Shown piece after piece: positions 37,563 to 46,120 of a stretch of DNA of 62,300 nucleotides. The translations under genes were made by a program, and so were the position numbers. The stretch comes from Phenylobacterium sp. (lineage in GTDB: Bacteria > Pseudomonadota > Alphaproteobacteria > Caulobacterales > Caulobacteraceae), in NCBI GenBank assembly GCA_020402745.1, contig JADBYZ010000008.1, positions 1 to 62,300 of the forward strand, given 5' to 3'. Numbering within the stretch: position 1 is the stretch's first letter; each line of letters begins with the position of its first letter. The notes beneath the pieces were generated by a model, which was not told the origin of the DNA, did no database searches, and saw nothing but the letters and a program-made list of their open reading frames with translations.

Positions 37563-37592
37563 AGCCCGGTCGCCGTCGCGGCCGGGCTTTTT
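37563..37592 (+). terminator. intrinsic terminator after mucR
   Basis: The stem AGCCCGG (37563-37569) pairs with CCGGGCT (37582-37588), with further CGC/GCG pairing inside, and TTTTT follows. It lies 30 bases after the mucR stop. Confidence 0.85.
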
Positions 37593-37707
37593 CGTGACGC
37601 CTTGGGCCTGAAGGGGTCTCGTTAACCAATTTTCGCTTGCCCCCGATTCGCGCATCAGGCGATAAACGATTCGTTAGGAATCCAAGGGGTTGCAGGGGAC
37701 TCTGAAG

Positions 37708-38199
37708 ATGGTGTCTGAACTTGGCGCGACCGTTCTTGCGGACGGCGCACAAGAGGCCCTTTACGCCTACTGGGCGGGACTGCGACGGGATGGACGTCTG
37801 CCCTCCCGCGCGGATGTGCGCCCAGCAGACATCAAATCCTTTCTACCCATGCTCAGCCTGACTGAGGTGGCCTTGGATTGTCGGTTCCAGGTTCGGTTGG
37901 CCGGTACTGGCCTGTACGGTGTGTACGGTTCTGAGATTACGGGGCGAGCCCTTCCTGAAATTTTCCCCGGGTCCGCGGCCGATTACTGGCAGCGGGAGCT
38001 TGAGGCTGTTATCAGGGACCGTCGTCCCGCCATCGGGGTCCACTCTCTGAGCTGGCGCGGCGCGTCGCATCTCTCTGTACTCTGGATGCGTTTACCCCTC
38101 GCCGCCAATGGATCTGACGTCGATATGATCCTGGGCTATGACATTGTTCTTGGAGGCGAAAAGAGCCGTAGCTTCGCCTCGGGAATTCGGGCGGCGTAA
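37708..38199 (+). CDS. PAS domain protein (PAS_5 type)
   Basis: From the ATG at 37708, with AGGGG nine bases upstream, the protein has 163 residues. It is almost entirely one PAS_5-like domain: an N-terminal helix region with YWAGLRRDGRLPSRADVRPADIKSFLPMLSL, then FQVRLAGTGLYGVYGSEITGR and WMRLPLAANGSDVDMILGYD. Such stand-alone PAS proteins are frequent in Caulobacteraceae and are probably small-ligand or protein interaction modules. No output domain is attached. A TTG at 37690 would add six residues. It converges on sufE. Confidence 0.82.
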   Translation: MVSELGATVLADGAQEALYAYWAGLRRDGRLPSRADVRPADIKSFLPMLSLTEVALDCRFQVRLAGTGLYGVYGSEITGRALPEIFPGSAADYWQRELEAVIRDRRPAIGVHSLSWRGASHLSVLWMRLPLAANGSDVDMILGYDIVLGGEKSRSFASGIRAA

Positions 38200-38226
38200 C
38201 TCGCACTTAGAGGCTATGGCTGGAAG

Positions 38227-38664
38227 TCAACTCGCCTTTGCATGAGCGCGGGCGTCGCGGCGCATCCTTTCCGCCATAGCGGCGAGCCCGTTTGATCTTT
38301 GGGAAGACAGGTTCGCGGACAGCCCCAGGCGACCGAGGGCGGCCACGGCGTCAAATCCGGCGATCTCTTCCGGGCGAAGGCCTGAAACCAATTGGAGGAG
38401 AAGGGCGATCAGCCCCCGAACGATGTGGGCGTCGGAGTCCCCACGGAAGACCAAAGCCCCTTCCTCTGAGGTCTCTGTCACCAGCCAGACCTGACTGGCG
38501 CAACCCCGCACCCGGTTGGCCTCGGACCGCTCGGCATCGGTGAGTGGGGCGAGGCCGCGCCCCAGGTCAATCACGTAACGGTAACGCTCCTCCCAGTCTC
38601 CAAGGAGTTCAAAAGTCTCGGCGAGGTCGTCGAGGCGATTGCTGAGCATGTCGGATGCTGTCAC
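38227..38664 (-). CDS. sufE: cysteine desulfuration protein SufE
   Basis: SufE accepts sulfur from the desulfurase SufS and passes it to the scaffold for Fe-S cluster assembly. The 145-residue protein has the expected fold and the sulfur-accepting Cys55 in NRVRGCASQVW. It also shows the HIVRGLIALLLQLVSGLRPEEI segment typical of SufE. The start may be the second methionine (MLSNRLDDLAE). Other suf genes are not in the window. Confidence 0.93.
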   Translation of the reverse strand: MTASDMLSNRLDDLAETFELLGDWEERYRYVIDLGRGLAPLTDAERSEANRVRGCASQVWLVTETSEEGALVFRGDSDAHIVRGLIALLLQLVSGLRPEEIAGFDAVAALGRLGLSANLSSQRSNGLAAMAERMRRDARAHAKAS

Positions 38665-38720
38665 TCGCGAAGGTCCTGAAAGTTCGGAACAGGAACCTTC
38701 CGTCCCGGTGCGGCGGGTCT

Positions 38721-38762
38721 AGATCATGTTCCGATAAGTGGGAACCGGTTATCGGATCGAAA
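38721..38762. repeat. dispersed alphaproteobacterial palindromic repeat
   Basis: The arms TCCGATAA (38730-38737) and TTATCGGA (38749-38756) surround GTGGGAACCGG, preceded by GATCATG. This resembles the short palindromes common in Rhizobiales and relatives with core CCGAAAAG...CGGTTTTCGG. It lies in the 281-base region between sufE and the histidine kinase gene, which otherwise holds only the two promoters. Confidence 0.65.
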
Positions 38763-38945
38763 CAGAATCCGACCTTATGGACTTAGAGCCTGTTCTGCCC
38801 CCTCAGACTTTCCGGCTGAAGGGAATAGCGCCTAGGGGGAGGTCGCAGCGCAGTCGCCAAACTTCACTCGCCCAGCCCGAGTTATCCACCGGCAATTCGC
38901 AAGACCAACTCCCGACCCGCCGCCGCCAGGTCTAGCCTAGGTTCC

Positions 38946-40085
38946 ATGCTGGCGAGTCGATCAGAGCTCGGAGAAGGGCGGCGTACGCATCCATCCGCGT
39001 CCCCTGCGGAGCGGATCCTTTCTGCGCTGCCCGGTTTGACCCTGCGGCTGGACGCTACGGGTCGCGTGCTCGACGTCTGGGGCCAGGGTTGTGAAGGCGC
39101 CCCGGGGCTTAAACCCGGTGATCAGCTGACCCATGTCTTCTGCTTCGCACCCGCCCTGACCCTTCTGCAGGCCCTGAGCCGCGCTCGCTGCGCCGGCGCC
39201 GCTCAGGTTCGGATTCCATTAGATGCAAGCGGCGCCGCCCAGCTCGGGCTCGACCTCGTCAGGGGCGAGGGCGACGACTTGATTGCGCGCCTGACAGGCA
39301 TGGAGGTTCCTCTTGTCCGGGAGGTGACAGCGGAGGCGGCGCGCTGCGCCTCGGAGGTGCGAAGCGCCGGGGAATCCCGGTTCCTCGCGAACCTGACCCA
39401 CGAAATGAGGACTCCCCTTAACGTCATCATGGGGTTCGCGGACACTATGCGCGAGGAGACGCATGGGCCCCTTCCCCCGCGCTACCGGGGCTATGTCGAC
39501 CTCATCCACGAGTCCGGGGAGCTGCTTATCGAGCTCATCGGCGATGTCCTGGACAGGTCGCGGATAGAGGCGGATCGCCTGGAACTGCATCCCGAGTTCT
39601 TTGACGCCCGGGAGACGGCGGCGGCGGTCATCCGTCTGATGCGAGGGCAGATTGATCGCGCGGGGCTGACCCTCGACATTCCGGAGATGCGGGAGCGGAT
39701 CGAGGTCCGGGCGGATCGAAGAGCTCTCAAGCAGATCGCCCTCAATCTTCTTTCAAACGCGATCAAGGCCACGCCCTCCGGTGGGAGGATTCAACTCTCC
39801 TGCTACGCTATGGGCGGCGATCTTGTCCTCTGTGTTTCAGACACGGGGCGGGGGATCCCGGCTGAGGATCTCTGTCGTCTGGGTCATCCCTTTGAGCAGG
39901 CCGGAAGCCCGGAGCAAAGGGCGGCGGGAACTGGACTCGGCCTGAGCCTTGTGAAGGCCCTCGCCGGCCTCCACGGCGGAAGCCTGTCGCTCCAGAGCCG
40001 CCCCTGGGAGGGGACGACGGCGACTGTTCGACTTCCAATCGCCGCAGCGGATCCGGCCCAGCAAGAACTGGACTGTCTCGGATAG
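38946..40085 (+). CDS. soluble sensor histidine kinase
   Basis: The 379-residue protein has an N-terminal PAS-like region (about 20-120), a HisKA dimerisation domain with the phosphoacceptor His152 in FLANLTHEMRTPLN, and a HATPase_c domain with N-box Asn271 (LNLLSNAIKA), G1 DTGRG (299-303) and G2 GTGLGLSL (328-335). No membrane segment is visible, so it is cytoplasmic. The HisKA sequence resembles the PleC/DivJ/PdhS family that acts on DivK-like regulators. No response regulator is adjacent. Confidence 0.9.
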   Translation: MLASRSELGEGRRTHPSASPAERILSALPGLTLRLDATGRVLDVWGQGCEGAPGLKPGDQLTHVFCFAPALTLLQALSRARCAGAAQVRIPLDASGAAQLGLDLVRGEGDDLIARLTGMEVPLVREVTAEAARCASEVRSAGESRFLANLTHEMRTPLNVIMGFADTMREETHGPLPPRYRGYVDLIHESGELLIELIGDVLDRSRIEADRLELHPEFFDARETAAAVIRLMRGQIDRAGLTLDIPEMRERIEVRADRRALKQIALNLLSNAIKATPSGGRIQLSCYAMGGDLVLCVSDTGRGIPAEDLCRLGHPFEQAGSPEQRAAGTGLGLSLVKALAGLHGGSLSLQSRPWEGTTATVRLPIAAADPAQQELDCLG

Positions 40086-40092
40086 AGGACGC

Positions 40093-40983
40093 CTATCCTG
40101 ATGTGATGGCCAGAAAGGCCCGGGCGGCGGCGAAATCTCCCACTTCGAGATAGACCCGTCGGCTTGGTGCGGATGAGATAAGGAACTCGATCTGAATGGC
40201 TTCTCGCGGGTCCAGAGCCTCCATGGCGGCTGCGGACTCTGCGGGGAAACGGAAGGCCCAACCTGAAGCAAGCCCAGGCGGCAGGAGGTCCGCCCCAGCG
40301 AGCGAGCGGCTTTCGGCCGAATAGCTCTCGAATGGACCCGCCTTCGGCATTCGCCGGGCCAGGGCGAGCCCCTTTAGGCTTTCGCCACGAGAGTCGATAT
40401 AGGCCCCGGAGGTCAACCGTCGGTCACGCAGGATAAGTCGAGCTGCATAGGGTTTGCTCCCATCCGGAAAATGCACCACCGCCATCATGTTCTCGGCGCC
40501 GGGACGTCCGGCAATCCCCAGCCGCAGCTTAACCGCGCCTTGGAGAACATCCTGGCTCAACCGCCATTGAGGCCGCTGGGCGCTCACCGAACGATCAGCC
40601 TTCCACACGCCGATGTCGCCTGGGAACTCCTGGCGGACAAGTTGAGCATATCCCTTGAATCCGCGGCGAACCCTCTCGGCGGCGATCTCGAGGTCCGGCG
40701 AGTCGCACCGCGTGGATCTGGCCCGCTCCCGGGCCCTGTCGGCTATGGCCCGCAGGCTTTGAGGAGAACTTCCCGCCCGTAGCGCGGCGCCGCGGGCCTG
40801 TTCGCGGCCGGACACGAGGGCGGCCTGAACCTGAGGCGTAAAGAGGGCGCATCGGGCGCCAGCGTCAGCCATGAGACTGCGTTGGAAGTAAAGGTCGGTG
40901 GAGGTTGAGGCCGCGACACTCGGCGATAGGGCCAGAGCCATCCCCAATGCGGCGGGATTGATGAGCGTTCGGGGATGGGGCAT
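40093..40983 (-). CDS. exported protein of unknown function
   Basis: The 296-residue protein has an N-terminal signal peptide (about 1-26, cleavage near VAAST). A helical cysteine-containing region with CALFTPQVQAALVSGREQARG and a later Cys in RSTRCDSPD follow, and then a beta-rich C-terminal half (VVHFPDGSKPYAARLILRDRR, IEFLISSAPSRRVYLEVGDF). The two cysteines could form a disulfide. I cannot assign a family. It is convergent with the histidine kinase, seven bases apart, and divergent from the DUF1491 gene. Confidence 0.75.
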   Translation of the reverse strand: MPHPRTLINPAALGMALALSPSVAASTSTDLYFQRSLMADAGARCALFTPQVQAALVSGREQARGAALRAGSSPQSLRAIADRARERARSTRCDSPDLEIAAERVRRGFKGYAQLVRQEFPGDIGVWKADRSVSAQRPQWRLSQDVLQGAVKLRLGIAGRPGAENMMAVVHFPDGSKPYAARLILRDRRLTSGAYIDSRGESLKGLALARRMPKAGPFESYSAESRSLAGADLLPPGLASGWAFRFPAESAAAMEALDPREAIQIEFLISSAPSRRVYLEVGDFAAARAFLAITSG

Positions 40984-41061
40984 GGAAACTCCCTGGCAAG
41001 GCCCGCAGGCTGCGCCCCCAAGGCCAGCGGTAGACTTTATCCTAGACCAGCGACGGGACGC

Positions 41062-41394
41062 TTGAAATTCTCAACAGACATTTGGGTCGCCGCCCTTGTC
41101 CGGCGGGCGGAATTGGGAGGAGCCTTCGCTGTCGTGGCGCACAAGGGCGATGCGCGGGCTGGATCGGTTCTCATCAAGGTTTTGGATCGCTCAAGCGGCG
41201 GAGCTCGGCTCTTCGCGGAGGCGACTAGGGCGGACGGCGAGACTGTCTGGATGCAGCCCTCCAGGGCCCAACAGGAGGCCGATCTTGATGCTTACATCAC
41301 CCGCGCCCGACGCATCGACCCGGATCTCTGGGTCGTGGAGATAGAGGACCGTCTTGGCCGTCATTTTCTTACTGAGGACGTCGATCCGGGGTAG
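41062..41394 (+). CDS. DUF1491 family protein
   Basis: The protein matches the small alphaproteobacterial DUF1491 family, with STDIWVAALVRRAELGGAFA at the N-terminus, GDARAGSVLIKVLD in the middle and DPDLWVVEIEDRLGRHFL at the end. I choose the TTG at 41062 (110 residues), because family members begin just before the SDIWVAA motif and frames further upstream run into the divergent gene. No function is established for the family. Confidence 0.82.
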   Translation: MKFSTDIWVAALVRRAELGGAFAVVAHKGDARAGSVLIKVLDRSSGGARLFAEATRADGETVWMQPSRAQQEADLDAYITRARRIDPDLWVVEIEDRLGRHFLTEDVDPG

Positions 41395-41510
41395 GGTGTT
41401 CTCTGGATTCCCCGAGAGCTTTCTCCTACCTGAAGGGCCAGTTTCGGAGCCAGTATCAGGGCCAGTGGGCCCCTTATCCTTATTGTCGAGATCGCTGGGG
41501 AGCCAAGGTC

Positions 41511-41900
41511 ATGCTATTCCTCATGAATGACTGGGTGATGCAGTATGACCAGAAGGCCATGCTCGAGGACCTGATTGGCTACAATCTCCACGAGGTGACT
41601 TTTCCCCAGGTTCTGGTGCTGGGCCAGGAGCTTTACGCGCAGGATCCACAGCTGCATCTGGGTCAGCCCCTTCAGGCGCGGAAGCTCGCTGCACTCGTGA
41701 TGGCGAAGCAACCAGCCGTGAATGCGCTCCTCTTCATCGCGCCCCACCAGGGGTGTAACCCCAGGGATGTGAGGGTTCGATACTGCAGCGTAGGCTATGA
41801 TCTGCTGGCGCAGCTCTTGAAGCTACAGGAAGACAAGAAGTCCGTCGGCTGGGCCAACAAGGAAGTCTGGAACAAGCTGGGGCGTCCCGCCCGGGCCTGA
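41511..41900 (+). CDS. conserved-looking protein of unknown function (129 aa)
   Basis: The reading frame has the codon pattern of a real gene. The product begins MLFLMNDWVMQYDQKAMLED and contains VTFPQVLVLGQELYAQDPQLH and NALLFIAPHQGCNPRDVRVRY. It is soluble, has a single cysteine in HQGCNPRD, and shows no known domain or signal peptide that I recognise. It lies between the DUF1491 gene and prfC in the same direction, with 116 bases upstream and 67 downstream. Confidence 0.7.
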   Translation: MLFLMNDWVMQYDQKAMLEDLIGYNLHEVTFPQVLVLGQELYAQDPQLHLGQPLQARKLAALVMAKQPAVNALLFIAPHQGCNPRDVRVRYCSVGYDLLAQLLKLQEDKKSVGWANKEVWNKLGRPARA

Positions 41901-41967
41901 GACTTTTCAGACCTGACGTAGGACTGGGTGAATTGCGCCCGGCCCAGCCCCGGGCTACCTCCCGCAC

Positions 41968-43569
41968 ATGAGCCAGTCCCCCGCGGCCGAGGCCGCCCGC
42001 CGCAGAACCTTCGCGATCATCTCCCACCCCGACGCAGGCAAGACGACCCTGACGGAGACCCTGCTTCTGTTTGGGGGCGCCATCCGGGCCGCCGGACAGG
42101 TTCGGGCGCGCGGCGAAAACCGCCGGACCCGGTCGGACTGGATGAAGATTGAGCGCGAGCGGGGCATCTCCGTCTCGGCCAGCGTGATGACCTTCGACCA
42201 CGACGGCCTCATGTTCAATTTGCTGGACACGCCCGGCCATGAGGACTTCTCAGAGGACACTTATCGAACCCTCACCGCCGCCGACGCCGCGGTCATGGTG
42301 TTGGATGCAGCCAAAGGTATCGAGCCCCAGACCCTCAAGCTCTTTGAGGTCTGCCGCCTCCGCGACATACCTATCGTGACCTTCATCAACAAGATGGACC
42401 GGGAAGCACAGGATCCTCTTGAGTTATTGGACGAGATCGCCGCCAAGCTGGCCCTGGATCCTGCGCCTTTGTTCTGGCCGGCGGGGTCAGGCGGGCGCTT
42501 CAAGGGCATGCTCGACCTGCGTTCAAGAGAGTTCCTGCCCTTTGAGCGTTCGGCGACCGAGCGGGAGCAGGCGGGCCACCCTCACGCCGTTCCGGCGGAC
42601 GGCGCCGCTATCGACGCTTACCTGTCTCCCGACGAGAGAGACGAGCTGCGGGAGAGCGCAGAACTGGTCACGGGCGCCTCGCCCGCCTTTGATCCCCATT
42701 CCTTCCTGGAGGGTCACATGACGCCGGTCTTTTTCGGGTCGGCTCTGCGCCGGTTCGGGGTTGAGCAGCTGCTGGACGGTTTGGGCGCCTACGCTCCGCC
42801 GCCGAGGCCCGTGGCCGCCATCCGGTCGGGGGCCGAGACGCACGTAGCGCCAGGCGACGTTGAGGTCAGCGGCTTCGTGTTCAAGGTCCAAGCCAATATG
42901 GACCCGAACCACCGCGACCGGATCGCCTTCCTGCGCCTCTGCTCCGGCCGATTCCAGCGTGGCATGAAGCTCAAGGTCCAGAGCACCGGCCGGCAGCTTT
43001 CGGTGAACGCCCCGATCATGTTCTTCGCCTCCGATCGGGAGCTGGCCGAGGAGGGCTTCGCCGGCGACGTGATCGGCATTCCCAACCACGGCGTGCTGCG
43101 TGTGGGCGACAGCCTCTCGGAGAGCGGCGTCCCGCGCTTCGCCGGCCTGCCGAACTTTGCGCCCGAGATCCTGCAACGGGTGCGGGTGAAGGACCCGCTA
43201 AAGGCCAAGCACCTGCGCCGTGCCCTGGAGGGCCTGGCGGAGGAGGGGGTGACCCAGCTGTTCCGGCCCCAGATCGGGTCTGACTTCATTGTCGGCGCCG
43301 TCGGCCAGCTCCAGTTTGAGGTCATGGCTGACCGACTGGCCAGCGAATACCAGCTGGAGGTGATCTTCGAGCCCAGCCCCTACGCCGAGGCCCGCTGGGT
43401 CTCCGGGACGGACGCCGACCTGGCCGCCTTCTCCGCCGCCTATCGCACCGCAATGGCCGAGGACATCGATTCCCAGCCGGTCTTCCTCTCCAAGTCTGGA
43501 TGGGAAACCGGATACGTGGCCGAACGCTATCCAGCCGTCAGCTTTGCGCGGACCCGCGAGCGCGGCTGA
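41968..43569 (+). CDS. prfC: peptide chain release factor 3
   Basis: RF3 is the GTPase that recycles RF1/RF2 from the ribosome after termination. The 533-residue protein has G1 SHPDAGKTTLTE (about 19-30), switch motif RGISVSASVMTF, G3 DTPGHEDFSEDTYR and G4 NKMD. The following domains are characteristic of RF3 (VNAPIMFFASDRELAEEGFAGDVIG). Length is normal. A methyltransferase gene follows seven bases after its stop. Confidence 0.95.
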   Translation: MSQSPAAEAARRRTFAIISHPDAGKTTLTETLLLFGGAIRAAGQVRARGENRRTRSDWMKIERERGISVSASVMTFDHDGLMFNLLDTPGHEDFSEDTYRTLTAADAAVMVLDAAKGIEPQTLKLFEVCRLRDIPIVTFINKMDREAQDPLELLDEIAAKLALDPAPLFWPAGSGGRFKGMLDLRSREFLPFERSATEREQAGHPHAVPADGAAIDAYLSPDERDELRESAELVTGASPAFDPHSFLEGHMTPVFFGSALRRFGVEQLLDGLGAYAPPPRPVAAIRSGAETHVAPGDVEVSGFVFKVQANMDPNHRDRIAFLRLCSGRFQRGMKLKVQSTGRQLSVNAPIMFFASDRELAEEGFAGDVIGIPNHGVLRVGDSLSESGVPRFAGLPNFAPEILQRVRVKDPLKAKHLRRALEGLAEEGVTQLFRPQIGSDFIVGAVGQLQFEVMADRLASEYQLEVIFEPSPYAEARWVSGTDADLAAFSAAYRTAMAEDIDSQPVFLSKSGWETGYVAERYPAVSFARTRERG

Positions 43570-43576
43570 CGACAAG

Positions 43577-44488
43577 ATGACGCCTCCGGTCCTCCTCTAC
43601 GGCCACCCCCCGCCGGCCCTGTTCCGCGAGCCGGAAGGGGCGCTCCAGACCTCCCCCCTGGCGCCTGAGGGCCTGGATCTCTGCGAGACGACCGAAGGGA
43701 CCTTCGCCTCGGCCCTCATTCTGGCGCCGCCCGGCCGCCTGGAGCGCGAGTGGGTCCTGGCGAGAACCCTCCAGCTCCTGCCTGCAGGCGCACCGCTCAT
43801 CGCCCTGGCGCCAAACGATCGTGGCGGACCGCGCATCGCCCCCGCTCTGCGGGCCTTCGGGTGCGAGGTCACAGATGAGCCGCGTCGGCGGCACCGCATC
43901 TGCCGGGCCTTAAGGCCCGTACATCCGGTCGGCCTTGAGGCCGCCCTAGAGGCTGGCGGGCTGCGGCTTGACCCCCGCCTTGGCCTGTGGACCCAGCCGG
44001 GCGTCTTCAGCTGGGATAGGCTGGATCCCGGCACGGCGCTTCTGCTCGGGGTGGCGCCGGCTTTCCGGGGGCGGGGCGCAGACTTCGGCTGCGGGATCGG
44101 CGTCCTCGCTCTCCACGCCCTGGAGAGCCCGGCGGTCGCCTCAATTGCGCTGTGGGACCTCGACCGACGCGCCATAGCCTGCGCCCGGCGCAACATCGCG
44201 GACACCCGCGCCAGCTTCCAGCATGGGGATGTGCGCCGGATGGTGCAGGCGGGCGGAGATCTAGACTTTGTCCTCATGAACCCACCCTTCCACGACGGGG
44301 GCCGGGAGGACCGGGCCCTGGGGGCGGCCTTCATTTCCGCCGCCGCCCGGAGGCTCAGGCCCGGAGGCGTCTGCTGGCTGACCGCCAACCGGCATCTGCC
44401 CTACGAGGCGCCGCTCGCCGAGGCCTTCTCCAGAGTGCACCTTCGCGCTGAGAGGGACGGCTTCAAGGTTTACGAGGCGATCCGATGA
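43577..44488 (+). CDS. RsmC/RlmG-like rRNA (guanine-N2) methyltransferase
   Basis: From the ATG at 43577 the protein has 303 residues with two related halves, as in RsmC. The C-terminal catalytic half carries the AdoMet site GADFGCGIGVLALHAL and the base-methylation motif LMNPPFHDGG (about 235-244). It probably methylates a guanine in 16S or 23S rRNA. Its TGA overlaps the ATG of the pseudouridine synthase gene (ATGA), and it follows prfC closely, so the three form a translation-related operon. Confidence 0.88.
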   Translation: MTPPVLLYGHPPPALFREPEGALQTSPLAPEGLDLCETTEGTFASALILAPPGRLEREWVLARTLQLLPAGAPLIALAPNDRGGPRIAPALRAFGCEVTDEPRRRHRICRALRPVHPVGLEAALEAGGLRLDPRLGLWTQPGVFSWDRLDPGTALLLGVAPAFRGRGADFGCGIGVLALHALESPAVASIALWDLDRRAIACARRNIADTRASFQHGDVRRMVQAGGDLDFVLMNPPFHDGGREDRALGAAFISAAARRLRPGGVCWLTANRHLPYEAPLAEAFSRVHLRAERDGFKVYEAIR

Positions 44489-45249
44489 GCCGTCAGCCCG
44501 CTGTCCGGCTTGACCGGCTTCTCGCCAACCTGGGCTACGGCTCGCGGCGAGAAGTCCACGCGATGGTCCGCGACCGCGCCGTTATCTTGGACGGACAGGC
44601 CGTGACCGACGCGGGCGCCCGGATTTCCCTGACCCTGGATCTTCCGGAAAGGATGACGGTGAAGGGCGCGGGTCTGGACCCTCCGGCGCCCCTGGTCCTG
44701 ATGATGCACAAGCCCGAAGGGGTGGTGTGCTCGCATCGGGAGCCGGGACGCAGCGTTTACGAGCTGCTGCCTTCACGTTGGCGGAGCCGGACGCCCTCGC
44801 TCTCCAGCATCGGGCGGTTGGACCGGGACACCACCGGCCTGCTCCTGATCACGGATGACGGGGCCTTCCTGCATCGTGTCATTTCGCCACGCTCCAATGC
44901 GCCAAAACGATACATCGCGACGCTGAAGGACCCGCTGAGGGGCGACGAGGCGGAGATCTTCGGGCGAGGTGACCTGATGCTGGATGGCGAGGAACGCCCC
45001 CTGGCGCCGGCCCGGCTGGAGAGACTTGGGCCCTGCCTCGCCCAGCTCACGATCACAGAAGGGCGATACCATCAGGTTCGACGCATGTTTTCGGCCGTCG
45101 GTAACCAGGTTCTGAAGCTCCACAGGGACCGGATCGGCGCTCTGGATTTGCCGGCGGATCTCCCGCCCGGGGCCTGGCGCCGGATGACCCCGGAGGCCTG
45201 CGCCGCAGTCCTCGCCGGAGGTTGTGAGGAGCCGCAGTCGGGGCTCTGA
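44485..45249 (+). CDS. rRNA pseudouridine synthase, RsuA/RluB family
   Basis: This enzyme isomerises a uridine in rRNA. The 254-residue protein has an N-terminal S4 RNA-binding domain (VRLDRLLANLGYGSRREVHAMV) and the catalytic domain with the motif GRLDRDTTGLLL, whose Asp is catalytic, then EGRYHQVRRMF. The HKPEGVVCSHRE segment suggests RsuA, which modifies 16S rRNA, though RluB/E/F cannot be excluded. It is translationally coupled to the RsmC-like gene. Confidence 0.92.
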   Translation: MSRQPAVRLDRLLANLGYGSRREVHAMVRDRAVILDGQAVTDAGARISLTLDLPERMTVKGAGLDPPAPLVLMMHKPEGVVCSHREPGRSVYELLPSRWRSRTPSLSSIGRLDRDTTGLLLITDDGAFLHRVISPRSNAPKRYIATLKDPLRGDEAEIFGRGDLMLDGEERPLAPARLERLGPCLAQLTITEGRYHQVRRMFSAVGNQVLKLHRDRIGALDLPADLPPGAWRRMTPEACAAVLAGGCEEPQSGL

Positions 45250-45338
45250 TCCTGTCCAAGCGACCCTTCAATGTCAGGCGCTTGAGAAGCCTTGCCCTTG
45301 GTGCGAGGTCGCTTTCCTGGCCCGTCGCCGGAGAAGGA

Positions 45339-45740
45339 TCAGAAGGTGAGTGTGTCTGGTCGGGGACAGCGGGCCCCCTGGGCCGCCCAGACCAGTCCCG
45401 CGGCGCTCCGGATAACCGCCCAGAGCCAGATCAGGCCCACTGAGACCGTGGCGAGGATCAGGAAGGGAATTCCGATCAGGATGATGGACAGCAGCGACCC
45501 CCAGAAGATGGCGATCGCGGCGACGATCCAGGCGGCGAGGCCGATCCAGAAGGTCCGGATCTGGAACCGGTAGTGGGTCGCGGCGACGGGGCCTGAAGCG
45601 CCTAGAGCCACGTGCGCCATGATGACGCCGACCAGGGCCGCCGGCGCGAAGCCCAGAAGAGAGGCGATGAAGAGCCCGTAAATGGCGAGAACGAGGGAGA
45701 GGTTCTCATCTTCAGGAAGAGGCATCGAGGTCTCGGTCAT
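45339..45740 (-). CDS. DUF4870-type membrane protein
   Basis: The 133-residue protein has an acidic N-terminus, then about three or four hydrophobic segments (about 15-45, 68-90, 94-118). It matches the DUF4870/Tic20-like small membrane protein pattern, with HYRFQIRTFWIGLAAWIV in the middle. Function is unknown. Its ATG overlaps the TGA of folB (ATGA), making it the last gene of the folate-related operon. Confidence 0.82.
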   Translation of the reverse strand: MTETSMPLPEDENLSLVLAIYGLFIASLLGFAPAALVGVIMAHVALGASGPVAATHYRFQIRTFWIGLAAWIVAAIAIFWGSLLSIILIGIPFLILATVSVGLIWLWAVIRSAAGLVWAAQGARCPRPDTLTF

Positions 45741-46117
45741 TTGGCAGGCATCTCCAGGACCAACTCCACCCCCGCAGCGTCCGCCTCAGGGGCGAGCGCA
45801 TGTGGCTTGAGGACGCAAACCCTGACACGCTGAGCAGTCCCCTGTCCAATACAGGCTTCCGCAAGGCGTTCCGCGAAGGTCTCAACCAGATCGATATGAC
45901 CGCCGGCTGCGATTTCCCGGGCGGCGGCGACCACGGCCTCATAATTGAAGGTGCCTTCGAGCCCTTCAACGCGGTGAAGCGCCAGGTCGAGCTCGACGTC
46001 GATAATCAAGGGTTGGGTCCGCCCCTGCTCGTGATCGTGGACCCCAATGCGGGCGTCCACTCTCAGCCCCCTTACAAGAACCTTCTGGCTGCGGAGCAGG
46101 GGCGGGGCGGAGGGCAA
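45737..46117 (-). CDS. folB: dihydroneopterin aldolase
   Basis: FolB cleaves 7,8-dihydroneopterin to 6-hydroxymethyl-dihydropterin in folate synthesis. The 126-residue protein has VLVRGLRVDARIGVHDHEQGRTQPLIIDVEL, the substrate-binding NYEAVV segment and the HIDLVETFAERLAEACI helix with the conserved Glu. It lies three bases downstream of the FolM-like reductase and overlaps the DUF4870 gene. Confidence 0.93.
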   Translation of the reverse strand: MPSAPPLLRSQKVLVRGLRVDARIGVHDHEQGRTQPLIIDVELDLALHRVEGLEGTFNYEAVVAAAREIAAGGHIDLVETFAERLAEACIGQGTAQRVRVCVLKPHALAPEADAAGVELVLEMPAK

Positions 46118-46120
46118 GGG

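Noticed and set aside
38886-38902. Possible DnaA box (TTATCCACC) and hence an origin
   Set aside because: There is a single site with one mismatch, no cluster, no AT-rich unwinding region and no origin-associated genes next to it.
38738-38935. 65-codon open frame between sufE and the histidine kinase gene
   Set aside because: It begins inside the palindromic repeat, lacks a ribosome site and shows no coding character.
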